A stretch of DNA of 64,000 nt. Source: Cytobacillus kochii (GTDB lineage Bacteria; Bacillota; Bacilli; Bacillales; Cytobacillaceae). The stretch is taken from the NCBI RefSeq assembly GCF_020171845.1, contig NZ_JAIVAM010000007.1, positions 1-64,000 of the forward strand. The letters run 5' to 3'. Below the pieces are notes generated by a model that saw only the letters and a list, made by a program, of their open reading frames with translations, was not told where the DNA came from and did not search any database. The translations under genes and the position numbers were made by a program. Of the stretch, positions 35,770 to 44,853 are shown piece after piece. The first letter of the stretch is position 1. Each line of letters begins with the position of its first letter.

Positions 35770-35790
35770 ATAACTAATTATAACTAATTA
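35770..35790. promoter_or_regulatory. Candidate operator, two overlapping ATAACTAATTA sites
   Basis: ATAACTAATTAT at 35770-35781 and ATAACTAATTA at 35780-35790, just before the ribosome binding site of the ATPase gene. The same motif appears as a perfect palindrome upstream of modA (36883-36894). Confidence 0.5.
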
Positions 35791-35803
35791 AAAGGTGAGC
35801 AAA

Positions 35804-36862
35804 ATGACACAATTAATCTTTGAACATATTTCTAAATCTTATCATTCAGGTGAACCGGTCATAAAAGATTTCCACTTTGAAACAAAAGAACAAGAGTTTA
35901 TTGTCTTTGTTGGTCCATCTGGTTGTGGAAAATCAACGATCCTAAAAATGATAGCCGGCTTAGAAAACATCACTTCTGGAAGATTAATAATTGATGGGAA
36001 AGAAATGAATAACGTCCCTACTAGAGAACGTAATCTATCAATGGTCTTTCAAAATTATGCATTATATCCTCATATGACAGTATATCAAAATATCGCTTTC
36101 GGTTTAAAGATGAGGAAAGAAAAGAAAACTGATATTAAGAAAAAAGTGTTGAAAGCTGCAGAGATTACTGGCTTAACAGGTTTATTAACAAGAAAACCGA
36201 CAGATCTATCGGGCGGACAAAGGCAGCGGGTAGCCCTTGCTAGGGCAATCGTTTGCGATAATCCCGTTTTTCTAATGGATGAACCACTTTCTAACCTGGA
36301 TGCCAAGCTGCGTACACAAATGCGCAGAGAAATTACACTTTTGCATAAAAGGCTAGCAACTACGACCATTTACGTCACACATGATCAAACAGAAGCAATG
36401 ACAATGGCTGATCGTATTATCGTACTAAAAGATGGAAGTATTCAACAAGTGGGTACACCACATGAAATTTATGAAACGCCTGCTAATCTCTTTGTCGCCA
36501 GCTTTATTGGATCACCAGGTATCAATGTTTTAGAAGGAAAGGTCGAATCCAATGGCATTACAATTGATGGAATTCCGACTATTTTCTCACGTGAAAACTT
36601 AAGAACAACTAGGGAGGCACTAGTCGGCATTCGTCCAGAGCATTTAATCATAGATGAATATAATCCACTCTTGACCGCCACCGTTGAAGACTTAGAAACT
36701 CTTGGTGCAGATACTATAATTTATGCAAAACACAACCGCATTCATTTAACGATAAAAGCACCTGGGTTATTATCCTTCAGTAAAGGTGACCCATTACCTT
36801 TATCACTCACTGGTGAACATCTCCTCCTATTTGATAAAGAGTCAAAAAAAGTGATCCTTTAG
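35804..36862 (+). CDS. Molybdate ABC transporter ATP-binding protein (ModC role)
   Basis: 352-residue ABC ATPase. Walker A GPSGCGKST is near residue 36, signature LSGGQRQRVALARAI near 132, Walker B VFLMDEPLSNLD near 153, then THDQTEAMTMADRI. The C-terminal third is a TOBE-like region with a VGIRPEHLII block. By sequence it resembles CUT1-type ATPases (MalK/UgpC), but its place with modA and modB and the divergent regulator argues for molybdate. ATG at 35804 has AAGGTGAG upstream; a GTG nine bases earlier overlaps that site. Confidence 0.85.
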   Translation: MTQLIFEHISKSYHSGEPVIKDFHFETKEQEFIVFVGPSGCGKSTILKMIAGLENITSGRLIIDGKEMNNVPTRERNLSMVFQNYALYPHMTVYQNIAFGLKMRKEKKTDIKKKVLKAAEITGLTGLLTRKPTDLSGGQRQRVALARAIVCDNPVFLMDEPLSNLDAKLRTQMRREITLLHKRLATTTIYVTHDQTEAMTMADRIIVLKDGSIQQVGTPHEIYETPANLFVASFIGSPGINVLEGKVESNGITIDGIPTIFSRENLRTTREALVGIRPEHLIIDEYNPLLTATVEDLETLGADTIIYAKHNRIHLTIKAPGLLSFSKGDPLPLSLTGEHLLLFDKESKKVIL

Positions 36863-36882
36863 TATAAAAAGTATTTTATTTC

Positions 36883-36894
36883 ATAACTAGTTAT
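36883..36894. promoter_or_regulatory. Palindromic candidate operator upstream of modA
   Basis: ATAACTAGTTAT is a perfect 12-base palindrome in the spacer between the ATPase gene and modA, matching the ATAACTAATTAT motif at 35770 in 11 of 12 positions. Suggests that modA has its own regulated promoter. Confidence 0.5.
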
Positions 36895-36947
36895 AATAAG
36901 ATATAAAAAGATATAATTAATTAGAAGAAAGATGGAGATGATTCAAC

Positions 36948-37754
36948 TTGTTAAAACATTTAAAGCTGATTTGTTTATTGCTCTTAGTTACTTTATTTAC
37001 CGTAGCGTGTTCTTCAAATGAAGGAGAAACTGCCCTAAAAGAAACGAATAATAAAGAAAAAGAACCGGTAGAATTAACCATTTCTGCTGCTGCTAGTTTG
37101 CAAGATGCCATGTCAGAAATAGATGAAATGTACGCAGAACAACACCCTGAGACAAAACTCACATTCAATTTCGGTGGATCAGGTTCTCTCCAACAGCAAA
37201 TATCCCAGGGGGCACCCGTTGACCTCTTCTTCTCAGCTGCAGAAGATAAATTCGATATTTTAGTAGAAGAAGGAAATATTGCAAAAGAAGATGGTGTTGA
37301 TTTATTAGGGAATAGCTTAGTGTTAATCACTCCAGCCGATGAAGAAAATCTAACAGGTTTTACAGATTTAACAAAAAAGGAAGTTGAACAAATTTCACTT
37401 GGCACACCTGAATCTGTTCCTGCTGGTGCTTACGGTGTCGAATCACTTGAAAATATGGGCTTATGGAACGAACTAGAAGCTAAAACGGTTTACGCAAAAG
37501 ATGTAAGACAAGTTCTTTCTTATGTGGAAACCGGTAACGTAAATGCAGGTATTGTTTATAAAACAGATGCACTCGCTTCTGATAAGGTTGAAATTATTGA
37601 TACAGCAGGTGCTGATACACATACACCAATTATTTACCCTGTTGGTATCGTAAAAGACACGAAAAATTACGATGCAGCGAAAGAATTCTATACCTTCTTA
37701 CAATCTGATGAAGCATTAAAGGTCTTTGAGGAATATGGATTCACTGCTCAATAA
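36948..37754 (+). CDS. modA: Molybdate-binding lipoprotein ModA
   Basis: 268-residue extracytoplasmic molybdate-binding protein. The signal peptide ends in the lipobox VACS (Cys about residue 21). Typical ModA stretches: ISAAASLQDAMSEID near residue 44, NFGGSGSLQQQISQGAPVDLFFSAA near 75-100, and late YPVGIVKDTKN. Start is TTG at 36948 with GGAG about ten bases upstream. The 3' end overlaps modB. Confidence 0.92.
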   Translation: MLKHLKLICLLLLVTLFTVACSSNEGETALKETNNKEKEPVELTISAAASLQDAMSEIDEMYAEQHPETKLTFNFGGSGSLQQQISQGAPVDLFFSAAEDKFDILVEEGNIAKEDGVDLLGNSLVLITPADEENLTGFTDLTKKEVEQISLGTPESVPAGAYGVESLENMGLWNELEAKTVYAKDVRQVLSYVETGNVNAGIVYKTDALASDKVEIIDTAGADTHTPIIYPVGIVKDTKNYDAAKEFYTFLQSDEALKVFEEYGFTAQ

Positions 37755-38412
37755 TATAACCAGTTCAACCTTTCTAAGTCCCATATGGATTTCATTAAAA
37801 ATTGCCATTCTCGCTGGAATAATCGTCGTTATAATTGGAACAATTGCTGGCTATTTTCTAGCAAGGAGGTCTTTTAAAGGTAAAGCAGTCGTCGAAACGA
37901 TTTTAATGTTGCCAATGGTACTGCCACCGACTGTCGTTGGCTTCTTATTAATTGTCATCTTTGGTAAAAATAGTTGGGCTGGTCAAGCCATAACTTGGCT
38001 ATTCGACAGACCTATTATTTTCACTTGGTGGGCTGCAGTCCTTGCCGCCATCGTTGTCTCTTTCCCTTTAATGTATCAATCAGCTAAATCTGGCTTTCTC
38101 AGTATTGATCGTGATATCGAGGATGCAGCACGTGTGGATGGTGCAAATGATTGGAAAGTATTTTGGCTAATATCTGTTCCATTAGCTTCTAAGGCGCTCA
38201 TTTCTGGCGCTATTTTAAGCTTTGCCAGAGCACTAGGCGAATTTGGCGCAACATTGATGTTTGCAGGTAATATTCCTGGTGAAACACAAACGATCCCTAT
38301 TGCTATCTATCTAGCCATCGATTCCGGACAAATGACCATGGCTTGGCTATGGGTAGGGGCTATGATTATTATTTCATTTATCATCCTTTTAACGATTAGA
38401 GTAAAGGAATAA
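37735..38412 (+). CDS. modB: Molybdate ABC transporter permease ModB
   Basis: 225-residue permease with about five membrane segments; contains the typical LPMVLPPTVVGFLLI, and the coupling loop DIEDAARVDGANDWKVFWLISVP. The ATG at 37735 lies within the end of modA (20-base overlap) and has GAGG close by; a TTG at 37726 is an alternative. Completes the importer with the ATPase at 35804 and ModA. Confidence 0.92.
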   Translation: MDSLLNNITSSTFLSPIWISLKIAILAGIIVVIIGTIAGYFLARRSFKGKAVVETILMLPMVLPPTVVGFLLIVIFGKNSWAGQAITWLFDRPIIFTWWAAVLAAIVVSFPLMYQSAKSGFLSIDRDIEDAARVDGANDWKVFWLISVPLASKALISGAILSFARALGEFGATLMFAGNIPGETQTIPIAIYLAIDSGQMTMAWLWVGAMIIISFIILLTIRVKE

Positions 38413-38450
38413 AAAAATCGTAGAGATATCCACACACTCTGCGATTTTTT
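38412..38450 (+). terminator. Terminator of the molybdate operon
   Basis: AAAAAATCGTAGAG and CTCTGCGATTTTTT form a 14-base-pair stem with one mismatch, followed by a G and further T. Confidence 0.85.
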
Positions 38451-38501
38451 GTTAAATCCATTGGCCTATTTATCTTATAATGAAAAAGTAGGAAGTTTCT
38501 C

Positions 38502-38530
38502 TTGCAGAAAAGGGAAAAAAGCGTTATCCT
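38502..38530 (+). promoter_or_regulatory. Candidate sigma-A promoter of the ferredoxin-NADP reductase gene
   Basis: TTGCAG (38502-38507) and TATCCT (38525-38530) with 17 bases between them. The start point would fall in or beside the Fur box at 38535. Confidence 0.55.
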
Positions 38531-38534
38531 TTAA

Positions 38535-38549
38535 TGAGAATGATAATCA
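38535..38549. promoter_or_regulatory. Fur box
   Basis: TGAGAATGATAATCA matches the 7-1-7 Fur consensus TGATAATGATTATCA at 13 of 15 positions. It lies just downstream of the candidate -10 and 26 bases before the start codon, a good place for iron-dependent repression. Confidence 0.75.
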
Positions 38550-38574
38550 ATTGCGGAATTTAGGAGGGATCAAG

Positions 38575-39624
38575 ATGGAACAGCATGAGTTATTTGATGT
38601 GACGGTTATTGGTGGAGGTCCAGCAGGCTTGTATTCTACTTTTTATAGTGGGTTACGTTCCATGAAGACCAAGATTATTGAATTTCAACCACAGCTTGGC
38701 GGGAAAATCCATGTGTACCCAGAGAAGATGATTTGGGACGTAGGTGGCCTAGCTCCTGTACCTGGTGAGAAACTAATCGAACAACTCGTTACTCAAGGCT
38801 TAACATTTGATCCCACTGTTGTATTAAATGAAAAAATTGTAAAAATCGACCAAGATGACAACCGTATCTTTCATCTACATACCGCATCAGGACAAATACA
38901 TTATTCCAAAACGGTCATTGTCGCTGTAGGTGGGGGTATTTTAAAACCACAGAAGCTTCAAATCGAAGGTGCAGAAAAATATGAAGTATCAAATCTTCAC
39001 TATACAGTTAAATCCATTCAAAGCTTCCGTGATAAAACGGTTGTGATATCAGGTGGAGGAAACTCAGCTGTCGATTGGGCAAATGAACTTGTTCCTTATG
39101 CAAAAAAAGTTTATTTGACTTACCGTAAAGGTGAACTCAGCGGACATGAGGCACAAGTAGAACAACTTAAGAATAGCTCAGCTGAGGTCATTTTCCACTC
39201 TTCTATTACTAAGCTTGTTGCTGGTGATGGACAGGACCGTATTGAGTATGTGGAGTTAACTAATCATGAGTCGGGTGAGGTATCAACCCTTGCGATAGAT
39301 GATGTAATTATCAACCATGGATACGAAAGAGACTCAGCACTCCTCAATAATTGTGATATGCAAATTGACATGATTGATGATTTTTATATTGCAGGTAGTA
39401 GCAGAAGTGAATCATCTATCCCTGGGTTATATGCTGCAGGAGATATTCTGAAGCATGATGGTAAAGTTCACCTCATTGCCGGCGCCTTCCAAGACGCTGC
39501 CAATGCTGTTAACCATGCGAAGACATACATCGATCCAGAAGCCAATGGATTCGGAATGGTTTCTTCACATAACGAATTGTTTAGTGAGCGGAATAAAGAA
39601 TTGAAGAAGAAAATCTATAAATAA
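38575..39624 (+). CDS. Ferredoxin/flavodoxin-NADP(+) reductase, thioredoxin-reductase-like type
   Basis: 349-residue flavoenzyme of the YumC/YcgT class. FAD motif VIGGGPAGLYSTFYSG is near residue 11, followed by KIIEFQPQLGGK; the NADPH motif VISGGGNSAVDWA is near 157; GLYAAGDI near 285. It lacks the CxxC of thioredoxin reductase. ATG at 38575 has TAGGAGGGAT upstream. The Fur box points to the iron-starvation paralogue (as YcgT in B. subtilis), probably delivering electrons for siderophore-iron or haem reduction; that role is inference. A 32-base perfect palindrome follows the gene. Confidence 0.88.
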   Translation: MEQHELFDVTVIGGGPAGLYSTFYSGLRSMKTKIIEFQPQLGGKIHVYPEKMIWDVGGLAPVPGEKLIEQLVTQGLTFDPTVVLNEKIVKIDQDDNRIFHLHTASGQIHYSKTVIVAVGGGILKPQKLQIEGAEKYEVSNLHYTVKSIQSFRDKTVVISGGGNSAVDWANELVPYAKKVYLTYRKGELSGHEAQVEQLKNSSAEVIFHSSITKLVAGDGQDRIEYVELTNHESGEVSTLAIDDVIINHGYERDSALLNNCDMQIDMIDDFYIAGSSRSESSIPGLYAAGDILKHDGKVHLIAGAFQDAANAVNHAKTYIDPEANGFGMVSSHNELFSERNKELKKKIYK

Positions 39625-39679
39625 TTTCACGTTATAAATAGATCCTATATGGAGAAAGTGTAAAATATTCGCTTTCATT

Positions 39680-39711
39680 AATGGTCAAAAGTATCGATAC
39701 TTTTGACCATT
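39680..39711. terminator. Perfect 32-bp palindrome, terminator-like
   Basis: AATGGTCAAAAGTATC followed directly by its exact reverse complement, then TTTCT. It is about 55 bases after the reductase stop. The folded RNA would be a 14-base-pair stem with a tetraloop and short U-tract, so termination is the simple reading. Confidence 0.6.
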
Positions 39712-39766
39712 TTCTAAATAGGCATGGCAATTAGACAAATTGATTTATAAACTACATTCTTTAATC

Positions 39767-40207
39767 TCAGTTCACATCCCCAAGATATACGGGAGAGTGA
39801 TCATCGAGTAGGTATTTTGTTAGCTCTAGTGGATAGATCCGAAGTGCCTCAAGGCTTTTTATTGGTATCCATTCTATCCCCACTTGGTGATCATCTGCCA
39901 GTATGGCATCATTCTGGTCTACCAGATGACAGGTGAAGAAGAATTCAACTTGATGTACATTCTTATGTTGCGATGTAAATTCATGATTTCCCCCTATATA
40001 TTCGCGAATATAACGAAGGTTTCCTACTTTTATAATAGCTCCAGTTTCTTCTAAACACTCTCTTTTCACTGTTTCTTCAAGGGTTTCCCCGTGATTTTGT
40101 CCTCCTCCAGGAAAAACATAAAAAATACCCAATTCATCCATACATTTAACTAATAACAAGCGCTCATCTTCTATCATGATCGCTCTACTCGCATTTCTTA
40201 TTTCCAT
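39767..40207 (-). CDS. Nudix hydrolase
   Basis: 146-residue Nudix pyrophosphohydrolase. The Nudix box is complete: GGGQNHGETLEETVKRECLE followed by ETGA, with the metal-binding RE..EE glutamates. ATG at 40207 has AAAGGTGGG upstream; a longer in-frame reading to 40249 has no ribosome binding site. Substrate (a nucleoside diphosphate derivative) cannot be told. Divergent from the XRE regulator gene. Confidence 0.85.
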   Translation of the reverse strand: MEIRNASRAIMIEDERLLLVKCMDELGIFYVFPGGGQNHGETLEETVKRECLEETGAIIKVGNLRYIREYIGGNHEFTSQHKNVHQVEFFFTCHLVDQNDAILADDHQVGIEWIPIKSLEALRIYPLELTKYLLDDHSPVYLGDVN

Positions 40208-40323
40208 CTTACCCACCTTTTCTCCTATTAGCACAGTGTAAATGCACAATAATACTGAAAAAACTCATTTTTTATGGTACTATATAACCAGTTAATTATA
40301 CCCATAAAATACAAGGAGCCTCT

Positions 40324-40518
40324 ATGTCTAAACAATTAGGATTCAACTTAAAAGTAGAAAGATTAAAGAAGCATATGACGCAAAAGGAATTAAGTGAGCA
40401 CATCGGCATTAGTGCCCGTACGATTTCACGGTATGAATTGAATCAAGCAAATCCAAAGGAAAAAACTTTAATGAAGTTTGCAGAATTTTTCGGAAAAACA
40501 ATAGAGCAACTGAAATAA
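40324..40518 (+). CDS. Small XRE-family transcriptional regulator
   Basis: 64-residue Cro/C1-type helix-turn-helix protein, essentially only the DNA-binding domain (MTQKELSEHIGISARTISRYE, residues ~19-39, covers the HTH). AAGGAG precedes the ATG. Divergent from the Nudix gene and convergent with cadA. Target unknown. Confidence 0.85.
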   Translation: MSKQLGFNLKVERLKKHMTQKELSEHIGISARTISRYELNQANPKEKTLMKFAEFFGKTIEQLK

Positions 40519-40534
40519 TATACTCCTATTCAAG

Positions 40535-40558
40535 CAAAAAGGAGGCTTTACGCCTCCC
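40535..40558 (-). terminator. Terminator of the cad operon
   Basis: GGAGGC and GCCTCC arms with a TTTAC loop (40541-40557); on the minus strand five T follow. It abuts the cadA stop codon. Confidence 0.75.
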
Positions 40559-40559
40559 A

Positions 40560-42893
40560 CTACTCTTTCACTTTCATTAAGCGCATACTATTTAAGGCTA
40601 CAATTAAAGTAGCACCAATATCTGCTACAATTGCAATCCATAAAGTTAACCAACTTGGGACAACAAGTAGTAGAGCAATGAGTTTAATCGTAAGTGAGAA
40701 GGTAATGTTTCCTTTTATAATTCTCATGGTTTTTCTACTTAACTTAATCGCAAATGGGAGCTTTGATAAATCGTCACCCATGAGAGCAATATCCGCCGTT
40801 TCTAAGGCAGCATCTGTACCTGCTCCTCCCATCGCAATTCCCACTTGTGCAGAAGCAAGAGCAGGGGCATCATTTACGCCATCACCGACCATTGCCACAT
40901 GTCCTGACTCTTTTTGTAGTCTTTTTACCAGTGCCAATTTTTCTTCCGGTAATAATTCTGCATACACTTTCGATACCCCAGCTAATTCCCCGATTCTACT
41001 GGCTGCCTTATGATGGTCTCCTGTTAACATCACCGTTTGTTTCATCCCTAATTGGTGTAGCTTTTCTACTACTGCTTTGCTTATTTGACGGATTTCATCA
41101 GCAATGGCCATTGTCACGAGTATCTTTTTTTCCGTTCCGAAAACAATGACTGTTTTTCCTTCGCTTTGTTGTCTTCCAATCATTTCACCTATAGTCTCAG
41201 GCATTACTTGTAATTGTGTAAAAAGTTGTGGGTTTCCAATATAATATTTTTCTCCATTTATCTTTGCCTGGACCCCTTTACCTGTTAGTGAAGCAAAGTC
41301 TGTTACTTCAAAGTCTTTACCTTTTAACCCTTTTTCATCTGCTAAATGAATAACAGCAGAAGCTAATGGATGTTGGGAAAGTTTTTCAATACTAGCAATC
41401 ATTCGTAGCCATTCATCACTTTCTTTCTCATCATCATGCACATTAAAATCAGTAACAACCGGTTCTCCTTTTGTTAACGTCCCTGTTTTATCAAAAGCTA
41501 CTGTTTGTATATGCGACAACTCTTCTAAATAGATACCACCTTTAATGAGAACGCCGTGTCTAGCTGCATTACCGATTGCTGAAACGAGTGCAATTGGTGT
41601 CGAAATGACAAGAGCACAAGGACAACCTACAACCAAAACAGCTAATGCTTGGTAAACCCAAGATTCCCAGCTCCCATCTAAAAATAATGGCGGGATGATG
41701 GCAATGAGGACAGCTATTAACATAATAACTGGTGTGTAGTATCTCGCAAAACGATCGATGAAAGCTTGTGCAGGTGCTTTTTCACCCTGTGCTTCCTCTA
41801 CTAAATGAATGATTTTGGCAATAGTCGTATCACCGACCAATTTCGTAATCTTCACTTCTAAATAACCGTCTTGATTCAATGTACCTGCAAATACCTCATC
41901 ATCTATACCTTTTTCAACTGGAATGGACTCACCAGTAATCGATGCCTGATTGATGGATGATATACCTTTAACAATCAGGCCATCCATGGCAATTTTTTGT
42001 CCTGGTTTTACTAACATAATATCGCCAACTAGAATTTCTTCAACAGACACAACCTGCTCTATACCGCTCCTTCTAATTATTGCCTTCTTCGGAGCAATTC
42101 TCATGAGCGAGCGAATAGACTGTCTGGCTTTTTCCATCGAATAACGCTCAAGTTCTTCACTTATAGCAAACAAAATGACAACAACAGCTACTTCTCCCCA
42201 CTCGCCAATGATTGCCCCGCCAATGACGGCTACAGTCATTAATGTTTTCATATCAAAGTCTAGCTTTATTAGATTCTTTACCCCTATTTTTAATAAATCT
42301 AAGCCACCAATAATTATTGAGAAAAGAAACATTGAAACCGTAAGATAATGGCTCTCTCCAAACCCAATCCAAGATAGATAGCCAAACAGAACAAACAAAC
42401 TAGCAATAAGCACACGACTGTATTTTTTTATAAAAGAGGTTGGCTCCTTTTCATTTAATCCGACATAGGCATTCTCTTCGGCCACCTTTAGATTTTCAAA
42501 AGCGCCTGCTTGTTCTAACTCTGCAATCGATACCTCCCCCTGTACAGAGAGTTTACTTGCACCAAAATTCACATGGGCATCTTGTACACCAGACAAATTC
42601 TTTACATTTCTTTCAAACTTAGCAGCACAATTTGCACAGGAAAATCCTTGTACACGATAAGTCTTTTCATTTATTTTTTGTTCAGGAATGACTTTAAGTT
42701 TTTCAAACGCACCCGCTTTTTCAATGTCGCTAAGAGAGGCATCTCCTACAATTGAAAGTTTAGAAGCACCAAAATTCACATGCGCTTCTTTCACTCCAGG
42801 TATGTTTTGTACGTTTTTCTCAAATTTCCCCGCACAATGAGCGCATGAAAATCCTTCAATCCGATAGTTCTGTTTAGCTTCACCTTCACTCAT
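40560..42893 (-). CDS. cadA: Cadmium/zinc-exporting P1B-type ATPase CadA
   Basis: 777-residue heavy-metal P-type ATPase exporting Cd(II), Zn(II) and Pb(II). Two N-terminal metal-binding domains ([14 protein letters not shown] near residue 14, [14 protein letters not shown] near 84), the membrane CPC motif in [10 protein letters not shown] (about residue 422), the phosphorylation site DKTGTLTKG, the HP motif in SQHPLAS, and [13 protein letters not shown] for the hinge. All functional residues are intact. The ATG overlaps the cadC stop (ATGA). Confidence 0.95.
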   Translation of the reverse strand: MSEGEAKQNYRIEGFSCAHCAGKFEKNVQNIPGVKEAHVNFGASKLSIVGDASLSDIEKAGAFEKLKVIPEQKINEKTYRVQGFSCANCAAKFERNVKNLSGVQDAHVNFGASKLSVQGEVSIAELEQAGAFENLKVAEENAYVGLNEKEPTSFIKKYSRVLIASLFVLFGYLSWIGFGESHYLTVSMFLFSIIIGGLDLLKIGVKNLIKLDFDMKTLMTVAVIGGAIIGEWGEVAVVVILFAISEELERYSMEKARQSIRSLMRIAPKKAIIRRSGIEQVVSVEEILVGDIMLVKPGQKIAMDGLIVKGISSINQASITGESIPVEKGIDDEVFAGTLNQDGYLEVKITKLVGDTTIAKIIHLVEEAQGEKAPAQAFIDRFARYYTPVIMLIAVLIAIIPPLFLDGSWESWVYQALAVLVVGCPCALVISTPIALVSAIGNAARHGVLIKGGIYLEELSHIQTVAFDKTGTLTKGEPVVTDFNVHDDEKESDEWLRMIASIEKLSQHPLASAVIHLADEKGLKGKDFEVTDFASLTGKGVQAKINGEKYYIGNPQLFTQLQVMPETIGEMIGRQQSEGKTVIVFGTEKKILVTMAIADEIRQISKAVVEKLHQLGMKQTVMLTGDHHKAASRIGELAGVSKVYAELLPEEKLALVKRLQKESGHVAMVGDGVNDAPALASAQVGIAMGGAGTDAALETADIALMGDDLSKLPFAIKLSRKTMRIIKGNITFSLTIKLIALLLVVPSWLTLWIAIVADIGATLIVALNSMRLMKVKE

Positions 42894-43267
42894 TGATTTG
42901 GCCGCCCTTCTTGATGATGGATATAGGCAATCTGAATTAATTGTTTCACATGGAGATCATCTAAAGAATAATAAACAAGCTTTCCTTCTTTTCGAAATTT
43001 CGCTAACCCAATATTTTTTAATAATCTTAAATGATGGGAGGCTGTTGCCATTGAACAATCAATGATTGTTGCAACATCACATACACAAAGTTCTTCTTCT
43101 ATTGTAAGAGCATAAGCAATTTTTATACGTGTAGCATCCGATAAAGCTTTAAAGATTAGCTCAAGGCCTGTTATATCGCTCATTTCTTGTTTGACTCGAC
43201 TAACCTTCTCTTCATCATTACAAATAACTTCACAAACTTCAGCATCTAGCTTCACCTTGGCAACCAA
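42890..43267 (-). CDS. cadC: Cadmium-responsive ArsR-family repressor CadC
   Basis: 125-residue ArsR/SmtB repressor. The metal site ELCVCD is near residue 57 in the helix before the recognition helix ([16 protein letters not shown]), with extra N-terminal cysteines (EVCEVIC, residues 11-15), as in CadC of S. aureus pI258, where N-terminal Cys pairs join the ELCVCD cysteines to bind Cd/Pb. Start is TTG with GAGGTG eight bases upstream. Co-transcribed with cadA; an inverted repeat lies just upstream. Confidence 0.93.
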   Translation of the reverse strand: MVAKVKLDAEVCEVICNDEEKVSRVKQEMSDITGLELIFKALSDATRIKIAYALTIEEELCVCDVATIIDCSMATASHHLRLLKNIGLAKFRKEGKLVYYSLDDLHVKQLIQIAYIHHQEGRPNQ

Positions 43268-43283
43268 AATAAAAGCACCTCAT

Positions 43284-43299
43284 TCAAACGAATATTTGA
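43284..43299. promoter_or_regulatory. CadC operator (cadO-like inverted repeat)
   Basis: TCAAACGAATATTTGA has TCAAA/TTTGA half sites around a 6-base centre, like the TCAAATAAATATTTGA core of the pI258 cad operator. It lies 17 bases upstream of cadC. Confidence 0.75.
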
Positions 43300-43518
43300 T
43301 TATAACTTCAGTCTATGTAATGGAAGTGGTTATTGTCAAAGGAAAATGAAGAATATTTGAAAAAATAATAGCACTTCCTTAATACTCCATACTAATTACC
43401 AAAAATAGGTTTAAACGCTGGAGAAAAGAGGAATACAGATAAAAATATTTAATTATACAATAGACACACATTTGTGAAGAAAACACTTCAGATCTAAACG
43501 TTGGGAGGGAAGAGAAAA

Positions 43519-43755
43519 ATGGCGTATGTAATTACATCTCCTTGTATTGATGAACAAGCTGCTGATTGCCTTGACTCATGCCCAGTCGATTGCATTGAAA
43601 AAGGGGAAGATCAATATTTGATTGATCCTTCAATTTGTATTGATTGCGGAGCATGTGAAGCTGTTTGTCCAGTAGATGCTATCTTCTATGAAGAAGATGT
43701 ACCTGATGAGGAAGAGTCTTTTATTGCGAAGGCCAAAGCCTATTTTGATGCCTAA
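43519..43755 (+). CDS. Ferredoxin (7Fe/8Fe type)
   Basis: 78-residue bacterial ferredoxin. First cluster region CIDEQAADCLDSCPVDC: the C-x7-C-x3-C-P spacing is that of 7Fe ferredoxins binding [3Fe-4S], although a further Cys follows. The second is the regular CIDCGACEAVCP for [4Fe-4S]. Acidic tail. ATG at 43519 follows GGGAGGGAAGAGAAAA. Monocistronic with a very strong terminator. Could be an electron donor or acceptor for the reductase at 38575, but they are not linked in an operon. Confidence 0.9.
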   Translation: MAYVITSPCIDEQAADCLDSCPVDCIEKGEDQYLIDPSICIDCGACEAVCPVDAIFYEEDVPDEEESFIAKAKAYFDA

Positions 43756-43758
43756 TGA

Positions 43759-43808
43759 AAATGTGAACGGAGTGTACAAACAATGGCACTCCGTTCACAT
43801 TTTTGTAT
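43759..43808 (+). terminator. Terminator of the ferredoxin gene
   Basis: AAATGTGAACGGAGTG (43759-43774) pairs over 16 bases with CACTCCGTTCACATTT (43787-43802), followed by TTGTATTT. Confidence 0.92.
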
Positions 43809-44057
43809 TTAAACTATAGCTGGTGGTAAGCCGTTGCTTTGGTAGAACAGGTTTCTTTTTTTGCGAAGCACTTGACTCCTTTTTATTCTTTTCCTAAAAG
43901 TGGCGAGTTTCTTTGTTCCTTAGTAGACCTGATCTAATTAGTTTCAATTCGGGGCAGACTGCTAACTCTTTACTTATTCTGTCTCGTTTAACATTGCTTC
44001 GAAGGAAACTTCTTTTATTCTTGTTCCTCTTCTGAATCGTTTAAGTCAGCACAGTAA

Positions 44058-44086
44058 CACCCTCTACCAATTAGATAGAGGGTGTA
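44058..44086 (-). terminator. Terminator-like hairpin after the amino-acid ABC operon
   Basis: ACACCCTCTA (44058-44067) and TAGAGGGTGT (44077-44086) form a perfect ten-base-pair stem just after the ATPase stop. The following T-tract is poor. The rest of 43809-44057 shows nothing recognisable. Confidence 0.6.
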
Positions 44087-44091
44087 AGACT

Positions 44092-44838
44092 TTATTTTAG
44101 ATTTCTCTTTAGAAACGCTTTTGTTCTCTCATGTTGAGGTGAAATGAATAATTGATCTGGCTTACCTTCTTCAACGACTTCACCTTGATCCATAAATATG
44201 CTTTTTGTTGAGACTTCTTTGGCGAAGCCCATTTCATGGGTAACGACGATCATCGTCATTTTTTCTTTCGCTAAATCCTTCATTACTTGCAATACTTCAA
44301 CGGTTAGCTCAGGGTCCAATGCCGAGGTTGGTTCATCGAACAATAGAATTTCTGGTTCCATCATTAAAGCTCTTGCAATGGCCACCCGTTGCTTTTGCCC
44401 ACCGGATAAATTACCAGGAAAGGCATCCATCCATTCGCTTAATCCTACCTTAGCTAATAAAGTCTCGCTTCGTTGTCTGATTTCCGCTTTTGTCCCCATT
44501 TTGGCCATTTTCGGTGCGATTTCTAAGTTCTCTCGGACGGATAAATGTGGGAATAAATTAAAATGTTGAAACACCATACCCATTTTTGCGATCATATTTT
44601 TCACATTTTGAGGTTTAGCATACTTTCCATCTTCGACTAATGCCTCCCCATCAATCATGATAGAACCGCTGTTGATTTCTTCTAATTTAATCATACTGCG
44701 AAGTAGCGTACTTTTTCCTGAACCTGAAGGACCGATAATTGACACAACTTCATTTTTCTTAATATTAAGGTTGATTCCTTTTAATACTTCTGTTTTACCG
44801 AATGACTTTTTTAAATCAACCACAGAAATAACTGTCAT
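44092..44838 (-). CDS. Polar amino-acid ABC transporter ATP-binding protein
   Basis: 248-residue ABC ATPase of the GlnQ/ArtM/TcyC class. Walker [10 protein letters not shown] is near residue 33, the signature [15 protein letters not shown] near 143, Walker [15 protein letters not shown] near 165, and [20 protein letters not shown] precedes the ATG. Last gene of the three-gene importer. Confidence 0.92.
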   Translation of the reverse strand: MTVISVVDLKKSFGKTEVLKGINLNIKKNEVVSIIGPSGSGKSTLLRSMIKLEEINSGSIMIDGEALVEDGKYAKPQNVKNMIAKMGMVFQHFNLFPHLSVRENLEIAPKMAKMGTKAEIRQRSETLLAKVGLSEWMDAFPGNLSGGQKQRVAIARALMMEPEILLFDEPTSALDPELTVEVLQVMKDLAKEKMTMIVVTHEMGFAKEVSTKSIFMDQGEVVEEGKPDQLFISPQHERTKAFLKRNLK

Positions 44839-44853
44839 ACTAAGCGCTCCTTC

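Noticed and set aside
38575..39624. Thioredoxin reductase
   Set aside because: The redox-active CxxC motif is absent; the sequence fits YumC/YcgT-type ferredoxin-NADP reductase.
43809..44057. Possible small gene or RNA after the ferredoxin terminator
   Set aside because: No open frame with a ribosome binding site, no conserved RNA motif and no strong structure were found.
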